From JBBKWJ01 sp037968895 (GTDB lineage Bacteria > Actinomycetota > Acidimicrobiia > Acidimicrobiales > SZUA-35): 21,613 bases of DNA. Below, piece after piece: positions 1 to 6,971 of this stretch. The stretch is taken from NCBI GenBank assembly GCA_037968895.1, contig JBBKWJ010000262.1, forward strand, positions 1 to 21,613, read 5' to 3'. Made by a program: the position numbers and the translations under genes. Position 1 is the stretch's first letter; each line of letters opens with the position of its first letter. Under the pieces are notes generated by a model, which did no database searches, was not told the origin of the DNA, and saw nothing but the letters and a program-made list of their open reading frames with translations.

Positions 1-2
1 TG

Positions 3-212
3 CCGGTCCTGCTGCCGCCTGGCGTTTGGGATCAATGGCTCGACCCTGAAACCGACGTCGAAAGCCTTGCCGACCTACTCATCCCGGCGCCAAACGAGCT
101 CCTGACTATGCACCCCGTCACCACAATGGTCAATAGCGTGCGAAACAAGGGCGCGGCGCTCGTCACCGAAGCTGCACTCGACCAACTCATCGTTTCCGAG
201 GCCGCCGAATGA
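3..212 (+). CDS. SRAP/YedK-family (SOS response-associated) peptidase, C-terminal fragment
   Basis: Only the last 69 codons are inside the window; the gene enters from the left edge and ends at TGA 210-212. The translation opens with PVLLPPGVWDQWLDP and continues to HPVTTMVNSVRNKGAALV. This matches the C-terminal pattern of the SRAP family (YedK in E. coli, HMCES in animals), where a similar proline-rich stretch, a W-x-x-W-L-D segment and an HPVS..VN..RN segment are typical. Family members form a DNA-protein crosslink with abasic sites in single-stranded DNA through an N-terminal cysteine, which lies outside this window and cannot be checked. The stop codon overlaps the next gene in an ATGA arrangement, so the two are probably co-transcribed and translationally coupled. 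The family call rests on a short tail. Confidence 0.75.
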   Translation, partial: PVLLPPGVWDQWLDPETDVESLADLLIPAPNELLTMHPVTTMVNSVRNKGAALVTEAALDQLIVSEAAE

Positions 213-1699
213 CCGAAGTTCCGCTGAGGCGTCAGCTTCGGCGTCGCTCAATCCGTCTTCAGGCCAAGCTTGAAGCCGGCTGGGGCGATCGTTGGATCCC
301 ACTAATTGTCGGCGCCGTGCTTGGCGTCGTCTTGATCAATCTCGGCCTCGCTCGCCTCGACAACCTTCGCAGCGGACCCGATCTCGCGGCATACACCCAG
401 TCAAGCTGGCTGCTTGCAGAGGGCTACCTCCCAAAGGCATCACTCTTTGGGACCGACGTGCACCTGCTCGAGCTTCACTGGTCGTTCATCCTGTATCCAC
501 TCGCGCTCATCGGCTCAGTAACCGATCCTGCGAGAGCACTCATCGTGACGCAAGGAATTGCGTTGGCGGCGGGTGTCCCGCTGCTCTGGCGCCTTTGTCG
601 CCGAGCCGCCGATCTGCGCATCGGCAGCGCCACGGCCATTATCGTGGCCTACGCGATTCACCCGGCGACGCACCAGCTCGGAGTCATCGACTTCCACCCT
701 GAAACCATCGCTGTCCCTGCGCTCTTTGGGGTTGCGCTCTTTAGCTACACGAACCGTTGGATTCCATACTGGATCGCCGTCGCCATAGTGCTGGCGTGCC
801 GGGCCGATTTCGGCTTCGCTATTGCAATCTGGGGGGTTCTGCTTCTCGGATCAAGCCGACGCAACCCCGGTTTGTGGACCATCGGTATTGGTGTCGCCTG
901 GACACTCGGATTTCTGTTGGTCGCCCAACCCTTGCTCGACGACGGCGCTTCAAGCGGTGCGGTGTATGGCGAATATGGCAACTCGTTAACCGACGCGATC
1001 TTCGAGGCTGGCACGAATCCCATCGCATTCATCGAGAACCTGCTTAGCGAGACCAACACGGTGCTGTTGATCTCGCTGCTTTTCCCGTTGATCTTTCTTC
1101 CTTTACTCTCGCTCCGCCATGTGTTCCCGGCCCTTCCGCTGACTGCGGTCTTACTCGTTGCGACAACGAGTCCCGATGCGTTTGCAGAGCGCGCCGCTCT
1201 GCTCTTCGCGTTCATGATGATCGGCAGCACATTTGCCATCAGCCGTCTCGGCAATAGGGGAGTCGACCGGATCTTCGTCGACGGTCGCGTGTTGGCTGCG
1301 CTGGTTGCTGCAGCCTTCCTCGGCTTCGTAAGCCAGGCCCCAAATTCGCCGTACAGAGCACCGTGGGAGTGGAACGACACCAGCGCCGCTGACGCCTCAG
1401 TACTCAAGGCGACGCTGTTGCTTGACGCCGATGATGCAGTTCGTGCGTCGCCAACCGCGCTGGCATCGCTAGCCGAACGTCGCTGGCTCTACGAATTGAG
1501 CTCAACCGAGCAACCACAGGTCATTTTCGCCATTGCCCAGGTCAGGGCGGTGCTCATTGACGAACGAACGCTGCCAGCGGTCACCAACGCCGAACGTGAT
1601 ATTCAGAGGTCTGAATTCAACGATGGGATGCAGCAATACGGCTTTGAGATTGTGTACGCCGACAAGGTAAACGGCGTGTGGCTGTTCTACCGAAGCTAA
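209..1699 (+). CDS. DUF2079 family polytopic membrane protein
   Basis: This 496-residue protein has a charged N-terminus of about 30 residues and then around ten hydrophobic segments. After the first membrane segment (about residues 30-47) comes an SGPDLAAYTQSSWLL stretch, then HWSFILYP and, at residues 161-165, DFHPE. This series is characteristic of DUF2079, a family of membrane proteins resembling the GT-C glycosyltransferase fold whose substrates are mostly unknown. The C-terminal 120 residues are soluble and probably extracytoplasmic. The ATG overlaps the preceding stop by four bases, and a GAGG Shine-Dalgarno at 198-201 lies seven bases upstream, so the start is well supported. Its link to the SRAP gene may be positional only. 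The family is fairly sure; enzymatic function is not shown. Confidence 0.8.
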   Translation: MTEVPLRRQLRRRSIRLQAKLEAGWGDRWIPLIVGAVLGVVLINLGLARLDNLRSGPDLAAYTQSSWLLAEGYLPKASLFGTDVHLLELHWSFILYPLALIGSVTDPARALIVTQGIALAAGVPLLWRLCRRAADLRIGSATAIIVAYAIHPATHQLGVIDFHPETIAVPALFGVALFSYTNRWIPYWIAVAIVLACRADFGFAIAIWGVLLLGSSRRNPGLWTIGIGVAWTLGFLLVAQPLLDDGASSGAVYGEYGNSLTDAIFEAGTNPIAFIENLLSETNTVLLISLLFPLIFLPLLSLRHVFPALPLTAVLLVATTSPDAFAERAALLFAFMMIGSTFAISRLGNRGVDRIFVDGRVLAALVAAAFLGFVSQAPNSPYRAPWEWNDTSAADASVLKATLLLDADDAVRASPTALASLAERRWLYELSSTEQPQVIFAIAQVRAVLIDERTLPAVTNAERDIQRSEFNDGMQQYGFEIVYADKVNGVWLFYRS

Positions 1700-1715
1700 G
1701 GAATCAAGGCTGCGT

Positions 1716-2297
1716 ATGCTAGGCGACGTGCAATTGACCAGGGCCGAGGTGCTGACGGTTCCTAATCTGTTCACCTTTGTTCGGTTGCTGTGCATCCCGG
1801 TGTTTGTCTGGCTGCTCTTCTCGAAGGACAATCGAGCGGCCGCGGCGTGGCTTCTTGGTGGGCTCGGGGCAACGGACTGGGTCGATGGATACATCGCCAG
1901 GCGGTTCAATCAGATGTCCGAATTCGGCAAGCTGTTCGATCCGACCGTCGACCGATTGATGCTCGTTGTGGCTATTCCGGCGATTGTCATCGACGGCTCA
2001 GTGCCGTTGTTGGTGGCAGTGCTTGCGCTCGCACGCGAAGCCCTCGTTGCGGTCGCCGCGATCGCCCTGGCTGCGCTCGGTGTGAAACCGTTCGATGTGA
2101 CGTGGGAAGGCAAGACGGGCGCCTTCTTGTTGATGTTCGCGTTCCCGATGTTCCTCGGCGCCCAATCGACGCTTGCGTACGCTCCTATTCTCCAGTGGCT
2201 GTCGTGGATATTTGTGATTCCCGGCATCGCCTACAGTTGGTTCTCGCTACTCTTCCAGTATCTGCCGGCCGCTCGCTGGCAGCTTCGAGCGCGGTGA
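1716..2297 (+). CDS. pgsA: CDP-alcohol phosphatidyltransferase (PgsA-like phosphatidylglycerophosphate synthase)
   Basis: This membrane enzyme moves a phosphatidyl group from CDP-diacylglycerol to an alcohol, in PgsA to glycerol-3-phosphate, giving the precursor of phosphatidylglycerol and cardiolipin. The full CDP-alcohol signature is present: D54, D57-G58, A61-R62, G71, D75 and D79 with exact family spacing. Several hydrophobic helices follow, and the length (193 residues) is normal. The acceptor alcohol cannot be read from sequence; actinobacteria carry paralogues for cardiolipin and phosphatidylinositol phosphate. It lies 16 bases after DUF2079. The start is uncertain: ATG 1716 has AAGG at 1706-1709, while in-frame GTG 1728 sits seven bases after a TATGCT -10-like element (1715-1720) and would fit a leaderless transcript. 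Position before gcvH-garA recalls M. tuberculosis pgsA2 (Rv1822). Confidence 0.88.
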   Translation: MLGDVQLTRAEVLTVPNLFTFVRLLCIPVFVWLLFSKDNRAAAAWLLGGLGATDWVDGYIARRFNQMSEFGKLFDPTVDRLMLVVAIPAIVIDGSVPLLVAVLALAREALVAVAAIALAALGVKPFDVTWEGKTGAFLLMFAFPMFLGAQSTLAYAPILQWLSWIFVIPGIAYSWFSLLFQYLPAARWQLRAR

Positions 2298-2345
2298 GCT
2301 GCGCAACGATCATTCCCAGAGGCTTGCTCCCCGCGTTCAGTCGGC

Positions 2346-2351
2346 TAGCGT
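2346..2351 (+). promoter_or_regulatory. -10 element of a probable leaderless gcvH promoter
   Basis: TAGCGT fits TANNNT and is followed by six bases and then ATG 2358. A partial -35 match, TTGCTC at 2324-2329, lies 16 bases upstream. If used, transcription would begin at or next to the A of ATG 2358, making ATG 2352 too early to be the start. Confidence 0.5.
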
Positions 2352-2357
2352 ATGACC

Positions 2358-2741
2358 ATGAACACACCTGAAGAGCTCCGCTACTCTACAGACCACGAGT
2401 GGCTGAAGACCGGCGACAACGGAGTCGTCCGTGTAGGAATCACCGACTACGCCCAAGACGCCCTTGGCGATGTTGTGTATGTCGACCTGCCGACGGTTGG
2501 CAACGAAGTATCGGCTGGTGATTCAGTCAGTGAAGTCGAGTCGACGAAGTCGGTGTCCGACATCTTTTCGCCGCTTGATGGAACCATCTCAGCGGTCAAT
2601 GAACTGCTTGCTGATGCCCCGGAGCGCTTGAACGAAGACCCTTACGGTGAAGGCTGGATATTCGAGGTATCCGTCAGCTCAGACACTGATCTGTCGAGCT
2701 TCCTCGATGCAGCGGCGTACGTTGCGCTGACAGAGGGCTAG
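2358..2741 (+). CDS. gcvH: Glycine cleavage system H protein
   Basis: GcvH is the lipoylated carrier that shuttles the methylamine group of glycine between the P, T and L proteins. The translation starts MNTPEELRYSTDHEWL, a typical GcvH opening, and contains the lipoylation motif ESTKSVSD with the acceptor lysine at residue 64 (66 if ATG 2352 is used). The rest follows the family fold through NEDPYGEGWIFEV to the end, and its 127 residues are normal length. ATG 2358 is preferred because homologues commonly begin MN-x-P and because a TANNNT element lies six bases upstream. The other glycine cleavage genes are not in this window. In mycobacteria gcvH sits next to garA and Rv1828, as here. Confidence 0.95.
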   Translation: MNTPEELRYSTDHEWLKTGDNGVVRVGITDYAQDALGDVVYVDLPTVGNEVSAGDSVSEVESTKSVSDIFSPLDGTISAVNELLADAPERLNEDPYGEGWIFEVSVSSDTDLSSFLDAAAYVALTEG

Positions 2742-2743
2742 GC

Positions 2744-3193
2744 GTGGCCAGCCATTGCTCGAACTGTTCGCATGAGAACCCGATCGGCGCCAATTTCTGC
2801 GCGTCGTGCGGTGCCCCGCTGTCGCTCGAAGATCAAACCCACAAGACCGAGCTCCACGACACCGTCGGCGCCGGTACGGCAACAGGCGTTCCGCAGGGAG
2901 TGCTGGTCGTGCGCCAAGGGCCAAAGCGAGGAAGTCGCATCGCCCTCGATGCCGACTTGATCTCCATCGGGCGTCATCCAGAGAGCGACATCTTTCTCGA
3001 CGACATCACCGTGTCACGACGCCATGCCGAGGTTCATCGAACGCCTGAAGGCTTTGTAGTTGTCGACGCCGGGAGTCTCAATGGCACATATGTCAATAAG
3101 GACCGAGTCGAACGGTCGACCTTAACTGACGGTGCAGAGCTGCAAATAGGCAAGTTTAAGCTCGTTTACCTTTCACTTGAGGGTGACGAATGA
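2744..3193 (+). CDS. GarA-like FHA protein with N-terminal zinc ribbon
   Basis: The C-terminal two thirds (about residues 53-145) form an FHA phosphothreonine-binding domain with GRHPESDIFLDD, SRRHAE and SLNGTYVN; R77, S91, R92, H94 and N113 are the expected binding residues. This half closely resembles mycobacterial GarA (Rv1827), which when unphosphorylated binds and regulates alpha-ketoglutarate decarboxylase, glutamate dehydrogenase and glutamate synthase. The N-terminus differs: residues 5-22 are a CxxC-x10-CxxC zinc ribbon (C5, C8, C19, C22), and the ETTS kinase motif of GarA is not seen. Threonines at 32, 35 and 40 are possible phosphosites. It begins at GTG with GAGGG at 2733-2737, two bases after gcvH, and its stop overlaps the next start (ATGA). 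Role in nitrogen-carbon control is inferred from FHA similarity and gene order. Confidence 0.88.
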   Translation: MASHCSNCSHENPIGANFCASCGAPLSLEDQTHKTELHDTVGAGTATGVPQGVLVVRQGPKRGSRIALDADLISIGRHPESDIFLDDITVSRRHAEVHRTPEGFVVVDAGSLNGTYVNKDRVERSTLTDGAELQIGKFKLVYLSLEGDE

Positions 3194-4209
3194 GCTACAA
3201 ACGACGCGAGCACTGGTCGATCGGCGAGGTGCTCAACCTTCTGCAGGACGAGTTCCCCGAGGTCACGATCTCGAAGATCCGATTCCTTGAGGGTCAAGGT
3301 CTTATTGACCCTGAACGAACACCGTCCGGCTATCGCCGGTTTTACCCCGAAGACTTCGATCGGCTCCGTTGGGTGTTGATCCAACAGCGAGATCACTACT
3401 TGCCGCTGAAAATTATTCGAGAACGTTTGGACTCTGGCGAAGTCGTCTTTGAAGAGGGTGGTCCGTTCCCCGATACTGGCCCAGAACAACGCACTCTTGG
3501 ATTCGAAGATGACGACGACGACACTTCCGATGTTGCGGCGCATCGAGCTGAGGTAGAGGTCCCGTCTAGCGAAGCTATTGCAGAGGTTGAGGTTCCGCCT
3601 GCTGCCGCTGGTGCCGCAGCGCCAATCACCGAAGAGCCAATCACCACAGCTTCAGCGCCAGTCAGCAACGAAGTCGCTCACGTAGCAGCACCAAAGGCCG
3701 CAGCGCCGGTCAAAGCCGAAGCCACCAGACCTATGCCCGAAGCTGCGGACCCGCTAAAGCGGCCGAAGAAGACTGCAGCCAAGAAGGCTGCGGCGAAGAA
3801 AGTTGATCGTTCGATGAACGCTGCCGTTGTTGCCCTTTCAAGAGACGAACTGCTGGAGGAAGCTGGCTGCAGTTCAGCCTTGCTCAATGAACTCGAGCGA
3901 CACGGTCTTGTCCACGGGCGAAAAGCTGGCTCCTCGATCGTGTACGACACCACCGCGGTCGAGGTCGCCAAGATCGGTACCCGCTTTGCTGACCACGGTC
4001 TCGATCCACGGCACCTGCGTTCGTTCCGATTGAACGCAGAACGCGAGGTCGGGCTCTTCTCCCAGATCGTGGGCCCTCAGTTCCATCGACGAGCGCCAGC
4101 GGCCCGCCAGGAGTCGCAAGAAGCGCTCGACGATTTGACTGGGCTTGCAGACTCGCTGCGGTCGATTCTGATGGCGCAGCTCCTGAAGGACGAGTTCCCG
4201 GGAGCGTAA
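3190..4209 (+). CDS. ftsR: MerR-family regulator, Rv1828/FtsR-like, with long low-complexity linker
   Basis: Residues 8-85 form a MerR-type winged helix (HWSIGEVLNLL, FPEVTISKIRFLEGQGLI, SGYRRFYPEDFDRLR). Residues 210-336 form the C-terminal domain typical of Rv1828/FtsR, with SRDELLEEAG and ADHGLDPRHLRSFR. FtsR is reported as an activator of ftsZ and cell division in Corynebacterium. Between the domains lies an acidic patch (five Asp at 107-111) and about 90 residues rich in Ala, Pro and Glu, ending in a basic KRPKKTAAKKAAAKK segment (190-204) like histone H1 tails. The protein is about 90 residues longer than mycobacterial Rv1828 because of this linker. It overlaps the FHA gene by four bases, so the two are coupled. 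The orthology call rests on both domains and on gene order. Confidence 0.85.
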   Translation: MSYKRREHWSIGEVLNLLQDEFPEVTISKIRFLEGQGLIDPERTPSGYRRFYPEDFDRLRWVLIQQRDHYLPLKIIRERLDSGEVVFEEGGPFPDTGPEQRTLGFEDDDDDTSDVAAHRAEVEVPSSEAIAEVEVPPAAAGAAAPITEEPITTASAPVSNEVAHVAAPKAAAPVKAEATRPMPEAADPLKRPKKTAAKKAAAKKVDRSMNAAVVALSRDELLEEAGCSSALLNELERHGLVHGRKAGSSIVYDTTAVEVAKIGTRFADHGLDPRHLRSFRLNAEREVGLFSQIVGPQFHRRAPAARQESQEALDDLTGLADSLRSILMAQLLKDEFPGA

Positions 4210-4215
4210 GCTGCT

Positions 4216-5223
4216 GTGGGCTCATGGCGCGATGACCCAAAGATCGTCGACAGCCAGGTCGTAAAACGGGGAATCGATCCCCGGACTGCGTTCGCAGTAG
4301 TTGCTGCGCTGTGCGTCGGAGGACTGGCGTTTGTTGCAGGACGGTCGACTGCCTCGCCCGATTCCGATATCGCTGGCACGACGGTGCCGGTCCCTACGCC
4401 GGTCACTACGCCGCCGGTGCAAACCCTCGAGATGTCGCTCGGCCCCGGCTCCGTGGTGACCGAGATCGAATTCGCTTCCGGCGAACGTTCGTTGCTGCTG
4501 TGCTCCGACTCACCAAACGGCGCATCGTTCGAATACGTCCAGGCCATACGAGCCACTACGGGTCCCGCTTTGGTCGAGGAGCGCAGGATGCTCGCCGCCG
4601 ATGCCGGGCCTGATTGCGGCTTATGTCGGTACGGCGTTGACGACACGATCGACATCACTGATCCAGTTGTGTACGGCGGCTGTCGAACTGGCGGCCTGAA
4701 CGGCGAGCGAACTCTTTTTGCGATTGCTTCGCCGCAGGGCACCGGCCGCTCAGCGCTCGCACTTGTCATCGAGTGCGGCATCGGCGAACTGGTGCCAGGC
4801 GATGGATCGTTAATTCTTCGCTCCCAATCGGCACAAGTCGGCGACACGCATACAGCGCTTGGATTCCCCGACATAGAGCTGTTTAGGGAAGGTCCTGGGT
4901 TCGTACCAGACGATCTGGAAGTGTTGCAGCACTACTGCATCTCTGAGCGTTCATCTCAACTTGAAGCCAGCCGACGTGTCGACAAGCAAGCACGTACTCA
5001 ATTGTCATACGAAACGACAGATTCGAACATTGGCTCGGTTGGGGTTCACGGAGCGCTCCTCATTGGACTATCCGAGCCGTCGTGCAGCGCACTGCGCACC
5101 GCCTACTGGGAGAACCTGTCAGCCGGTTCTCCCGACCCGGCACCGATTCAGACCATCACCGGACTCGCACCGCCAGACGGCACGCAAGACTGGTACATCG
5201 AGTGTCAATACCCGGCCGGCTAG
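4216..5223 (+). CDS. Unrecognised membrane-anchored extracytoplasmic protein with eight cysteines
   Basis: I do not recognise this 335-residue protein. A charged N-terminus is followed by one hydrophobic segment (about residues 24-42), then a Thr/Pro-rich stretch (VPVPTPVTTPP, 57-67), which fits a signal anchor plus cell-wall linker. The rest looks soluble and exported. It holds eight cysteines after the membrane segment (96, 134, 137, 156, 187, 241, 290, 330), an even number compatible with disulfides, including one CxxC (CGLC, 134-137). The start is GTG 4216 with GGGAG at 4200-4204, an 11-base spacing that is rather long; the nearby ATG 4224 is out of frame. It follows ftsR by six bases and so is probably in the same transcript, splitting the ftsR-DUF151 pair that is adjacent in mycobacteria. 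Confidence 0.7.
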   Translation: MGSWRDDPKIVDSQVVKRGIDPRTAFAVVAALCVGGLAFVAGRSTASPDSDIAGTTVPVPTPVTTPPVQTLEMSLGPGSVVTEIEFASGERSLLLCSDSPNGASFEYVQAIRATTGPALVEERRMLAADAGPDCGLCRYGVDDTIDITDPVVYGGCRTGGLNGERTLFAIASPQGTGRSALALVIECGIGELVPGDGSLILRSQSAQVGDTHTALGFPDIELFREGPGFVPDDLEVLQHYCISERSSQLEASRRVDKQARTQLSYETTDSNIGSVGVHGALLIGLSEPSCSALRTAYWENLSAGSPDPAPIQTITGLAPPDGTQDWYIECQYPAG

Positions 5224-5245
5224 ATCTGTTGTCGTCCGGTAATCC

Positions 5246-5264
5246 ACTCGACCAGAAGTCGAGT
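5246..5264. promoter_or_regulatory. Perfect inverted repeat upstream of the DUF151 gene
   Basis: ACTCGAC, five bases (CAGAA), then GTCGAGT form a perfect 7-base inverted repeat. Its right arm touches the TAAGAT -10-like element at 5264-5269, so a bound dimeric regulator would cover the promoter. As RNA it would be a small hairpin after the upstream gene, but no T-run follows, so an operator is the better guess. The regulator is unknown; the two MerR proteins nearby are candidates only. Confidence 0.45.
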
Positions 5265-5269
5265 AAGAT
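5264..5269 (+). promoter_or_regulatory. -10 element of a probable leaderless promoter for the DUF151 gene
   Basis: TAAGAT fits TANNNT and is followed by six bases and ATG 5276. No Shine-Dalgarno is visible before this ATG, and there is no clear -35. The layout matches that of gcvH and the hemolysin III gene in this window. Confidence 0.5.
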
Positions 5270-5275
5270 CGCCCC

Positions 5276-5770
5276 ATGACCGTCGAAATGGAACTCGTTG
5301 GTGTGAGGGTGCAGATGCCGACCAACGCCCCGATCTTGTTACTTCGGGAATCTGCTGGTGAGCGGCGCACGATTCCGATCTATATCGGTGGACCAGAAGC
5401 GCATGCCATCGATCTCGCCTTGTCCGCAACACCTACAGCCCGGCCAATGACTCACGACCTCTTCACTGCAGTAGTGGATGGGCTTGATGCCTCCTTTGAC
5501 CGGGTTGTCATCACCGAGATGAAGGAAGGTACGTACTACGCCGAACTGTTTCTCGAGACAGCAGCGGGCGAGTCCGTCACCTTCTCTTGCCGGCCAAGCG
5601 ACGCAATAGCGCTCGCGGCCAGGGCTCAGATCCCGATCTTCGCTGAAGAATCTCTGATCGACGAGGCAGGCATCGTCGAAGTCGAGGACGAGTCTGAGGC
5701 CGAAGAAGACGAGATGGTTGAGGAGCTTCGACGCTTCCTCGACGACGTCAAGCCCGAAGACTTCAAATAG
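5276..5770 (+). CDS. Bifunctional nuclease-domain protein (DUF151/BFN, Rv1829-like)
   Basis: The 164-residue protein has the DUF151/BFN pattern: an N-terminal MELVGVRVQ strand, LLLRE followed by IPIYIGGPEAHAI, TYYAELFLE, and the conserved RPSDAIALA near residues 112-120. The last 35 residues are very acidic (EVEDESEAEEDE). The domain was named for nuclease activity reported for plant BFN1; its function in bacteria is mostly unsettled. In mycobacteria the homologue Rv1829 lies between Rv1828 and Rv1830, and here it likewise follows the Rv1828-like gene and precedes the Rv1830-like gene, with two genes inserted. The gene appears to have its own promoter, with ATG 5276 immediately downstream of a -10-like element. 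Confidence 0.88.
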   Translation: MTVEMELVGVRVQMPTNAPILLLRESAGERRTIPIYIGGPEAHAIDLALSATPTARPMTHDLFTAVVDGLDASFDRVVITEMKEGTYYAELFLETAAGESVTFSCRPSDAIALAARAQIPIFAEESLIDEAGIVEVEDESEAEEDEMVEELRRFLDDVKPEDFK

Positions 5771-5771
5771 T

Positions 5772-6773
5772 TCACGTACCTGATACCCGAACTATTTGGG
5801 TCAGGACGTGTTCGTCGGCGAGCACAGTTCCGATTCGGCGCAGACTCTCAAGAATGAACGACGCTGCTTGCTCGCTCTCAGGGACCCGCGTGGCGAGAAG
5901 CATCGACATCAGTCCGGGCAGAAGCCAGCTCATCGAAAGCTCCGCTTCTACTACGGCATGCGGCCGGCCAGCCGCCTCGGCGTAGTGGGTCACGATCTCT
6001 CGGCGTTCCTGGCGTCGCGCCTCGGGAGTCAGGCTTGTGGCGATGAACCAGGCAAGGTCGGCGGTTCCCGGCTGGATGGCAACCTGTTGCCAGTCGAAGA
6101 AGATGGGAATGTTGTCGACGAAACAAATATTGTCGATGCGCGGATCGCCGTGAGTCACGGTGTGCCCGGCGATGGCGGCGTAGGCGGCGAGGCTTTCGTC
6201 GACGTGAGCGGCAAGTAGTGCGTACGCCGTCTGCGCTCCGGCGGGAAGGCGATCAAGGTATACGTCTTGGAGCGCGGTCCATCCCTGATCGAAGCGCGAC
6301 CTTGGCACTTTTGCTAGTGCGTTGACTCGTACCCGAGGTTCAAGCGAATCGAGGCGATTCTCCCAGTGGTGATGGAATCGGCCCAGCGCCTCGACGACAG
6401 CGATGGCGTCGGCTCCACTAACCCCAACCGATTGCTCGACCCAGCGAGCGTCAGTGAGGTCTTCGAGCAGGAGCCGCCCTTCGTCGTCGGTGGCGTAGCA
6501 CTCGGGGGAGCGGACAGGGCTCCGCGGTGTGAGCGAACGGTACGCATCTTGCTCCCGCTGGCACGCGCCGGAGTCAAGTGAAATCTGGCCGTTGGGGCCA
6601 GACGTTGGCTCTTTTACGATCACGAATTGGGGAACATCGGCAGTAGTAGCGGCGAGCTCGATTCGAGTGATGTCGCTGAAAATGCCGCGACCCTTGTTTG
6701 CATCGGCCATGGCCAGAACCTGCACATGACCGAATGCGGCCTCAAGAAGGGCGTGGTGAGGGGTGGCAATCAC
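5772..6773 (-). CDS. APH/ecdysteroid-kinase-like phosphotransferase
   Basis: The protein has a kinase-like fold related to aminoglycoside and choline kinases. Counting from GTG 6773 (333 residues), it shows the N-lobe loop NKGRGIFSDITRIEL, lysine 54 in FVIVKEP, the catalytic HGDPRIDN (H208, D210, N215) and the metal-binding FFDWQQ (D227). Substrate cannot be read from sequence; many actinobacterial members sit in lipid or acyl-CoA contexts. The frame stays open to ATG 6947, which would add 58 basic, unconserved-looking residues, but that region holds the promoter for the divergent MerR gene and a TAAAAT element facing this gene (6838-6843). I therefore favour GTG 6773, although no good Shine-Dalgarno precedes it. 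It converges with the DUF151 gene, with one base between the stops. Confidence 0.82.
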   Translation of the reverse strand: MIATPHHALLEAAFGHVQVLAMADANKGRGIFSDITRIELAATTADVPQFVIVKEPTSGPNGQISLDSGACQREQDAYRSLTPRSPVRSPECYATDDEGRLLLEDLTDARWVEQSVGVSGADAIAVVEALGRFHHHWENRLDSLEPRVRVNALAKVPRSRFDQGWTALQDVYLDRLPAGAQTAYALLAAHVDESLAAYAAIAGHTVTHGDPRIDNICFVDNIPIFFDWQQVAIQPGTADLAWFIATSLTPEARRQERREIVTHYAEAAGRPHAVVEAELSMSWLLPGLMSMLLATRVPESEQAASFILESLRRIGTVLADEHVLTQIVRVSGT

Positions 6774-6837
6774 GCCGCCAGTGTGCCATTTGAACCTTGG
6801 TGAGGCGATTCGGACGTCGCTGAGGAAGAAATCCTGA

Positions 6838-6843
6838 ATTTTA
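6838..6843 (-). promoter_or_regulatory. Candidate -10 element for the phosphotransferase gene
   Basis: On the minus strand the bases read TAAAAT, a close -10 match. Transcription would start near 6831, about 58 bases before GTG 6773 and downstream of the longer alternative ATG at 6947. No -35 match is seen at the usual distance. Confidence 0.35.
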
Positions 6844-6923
6844 TGCAACGCGGAGAGGCGTCTTCTCCGTAGGGAAATTCGCGCGTTGAGCGCGTGAGTG
6901 GTCGCGCTCTGCGCGCGTGGTCG

Positions 6924-6952
6924 TTGACTGTCCGCGCGAGGCTCCATATGAT
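6924..6952 (+). promoter_or_regulatory. Near-consensus sigma70-type promoter of the ResR-like gene
   Basis: TTGACT (6924-6929), exactly 17 bases, then TATGAT (6947-6952): ten of twelve bases match TTGACA/TATAAT. Predicted transcription start is about 6959-6960, leaving a leader of about 26 bases with GAGG (6978-6981) five bases before ATG 6986. It is the strongest promoter match I see in the window. Confidence 0.7.
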
Positions 6953-6959
6953 TGCATCA

Positions 6960-6971
6960 ACGTAATTACGT
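6960..6971. promoter_or_regulatory. Perfect palindrome at the predicted transcription start of the ResR-like gene
   Basis: ACGTAATTACGT is a perfect 12-base palindrome that begins at the predicted +1. The heptamer TCAACGT also occurs twice, at 6957-6963 and 6971-6977, 14 bases apart. The site fits an operator bound by a dimer, most simply the MerR-family product of the gene itself. Confidence 0.55.

Noticed and set aside
745..1407. 220-codon open frame on the minus strand
   Set aside because: It is fully inside the DUF2079 gene and its translation is low-complexity Ser/Ala/Arg with no family likeness; typical antisense shadow in GC-rich DNA.
4077..4874. 265-codon open frame on the minus strand
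   Set aside because: It overlaps the end of ftsR and the Cys-rich gene; composition is Ser/Pro/Thr-rich without motifs, and the plus-strand genes explain the region.
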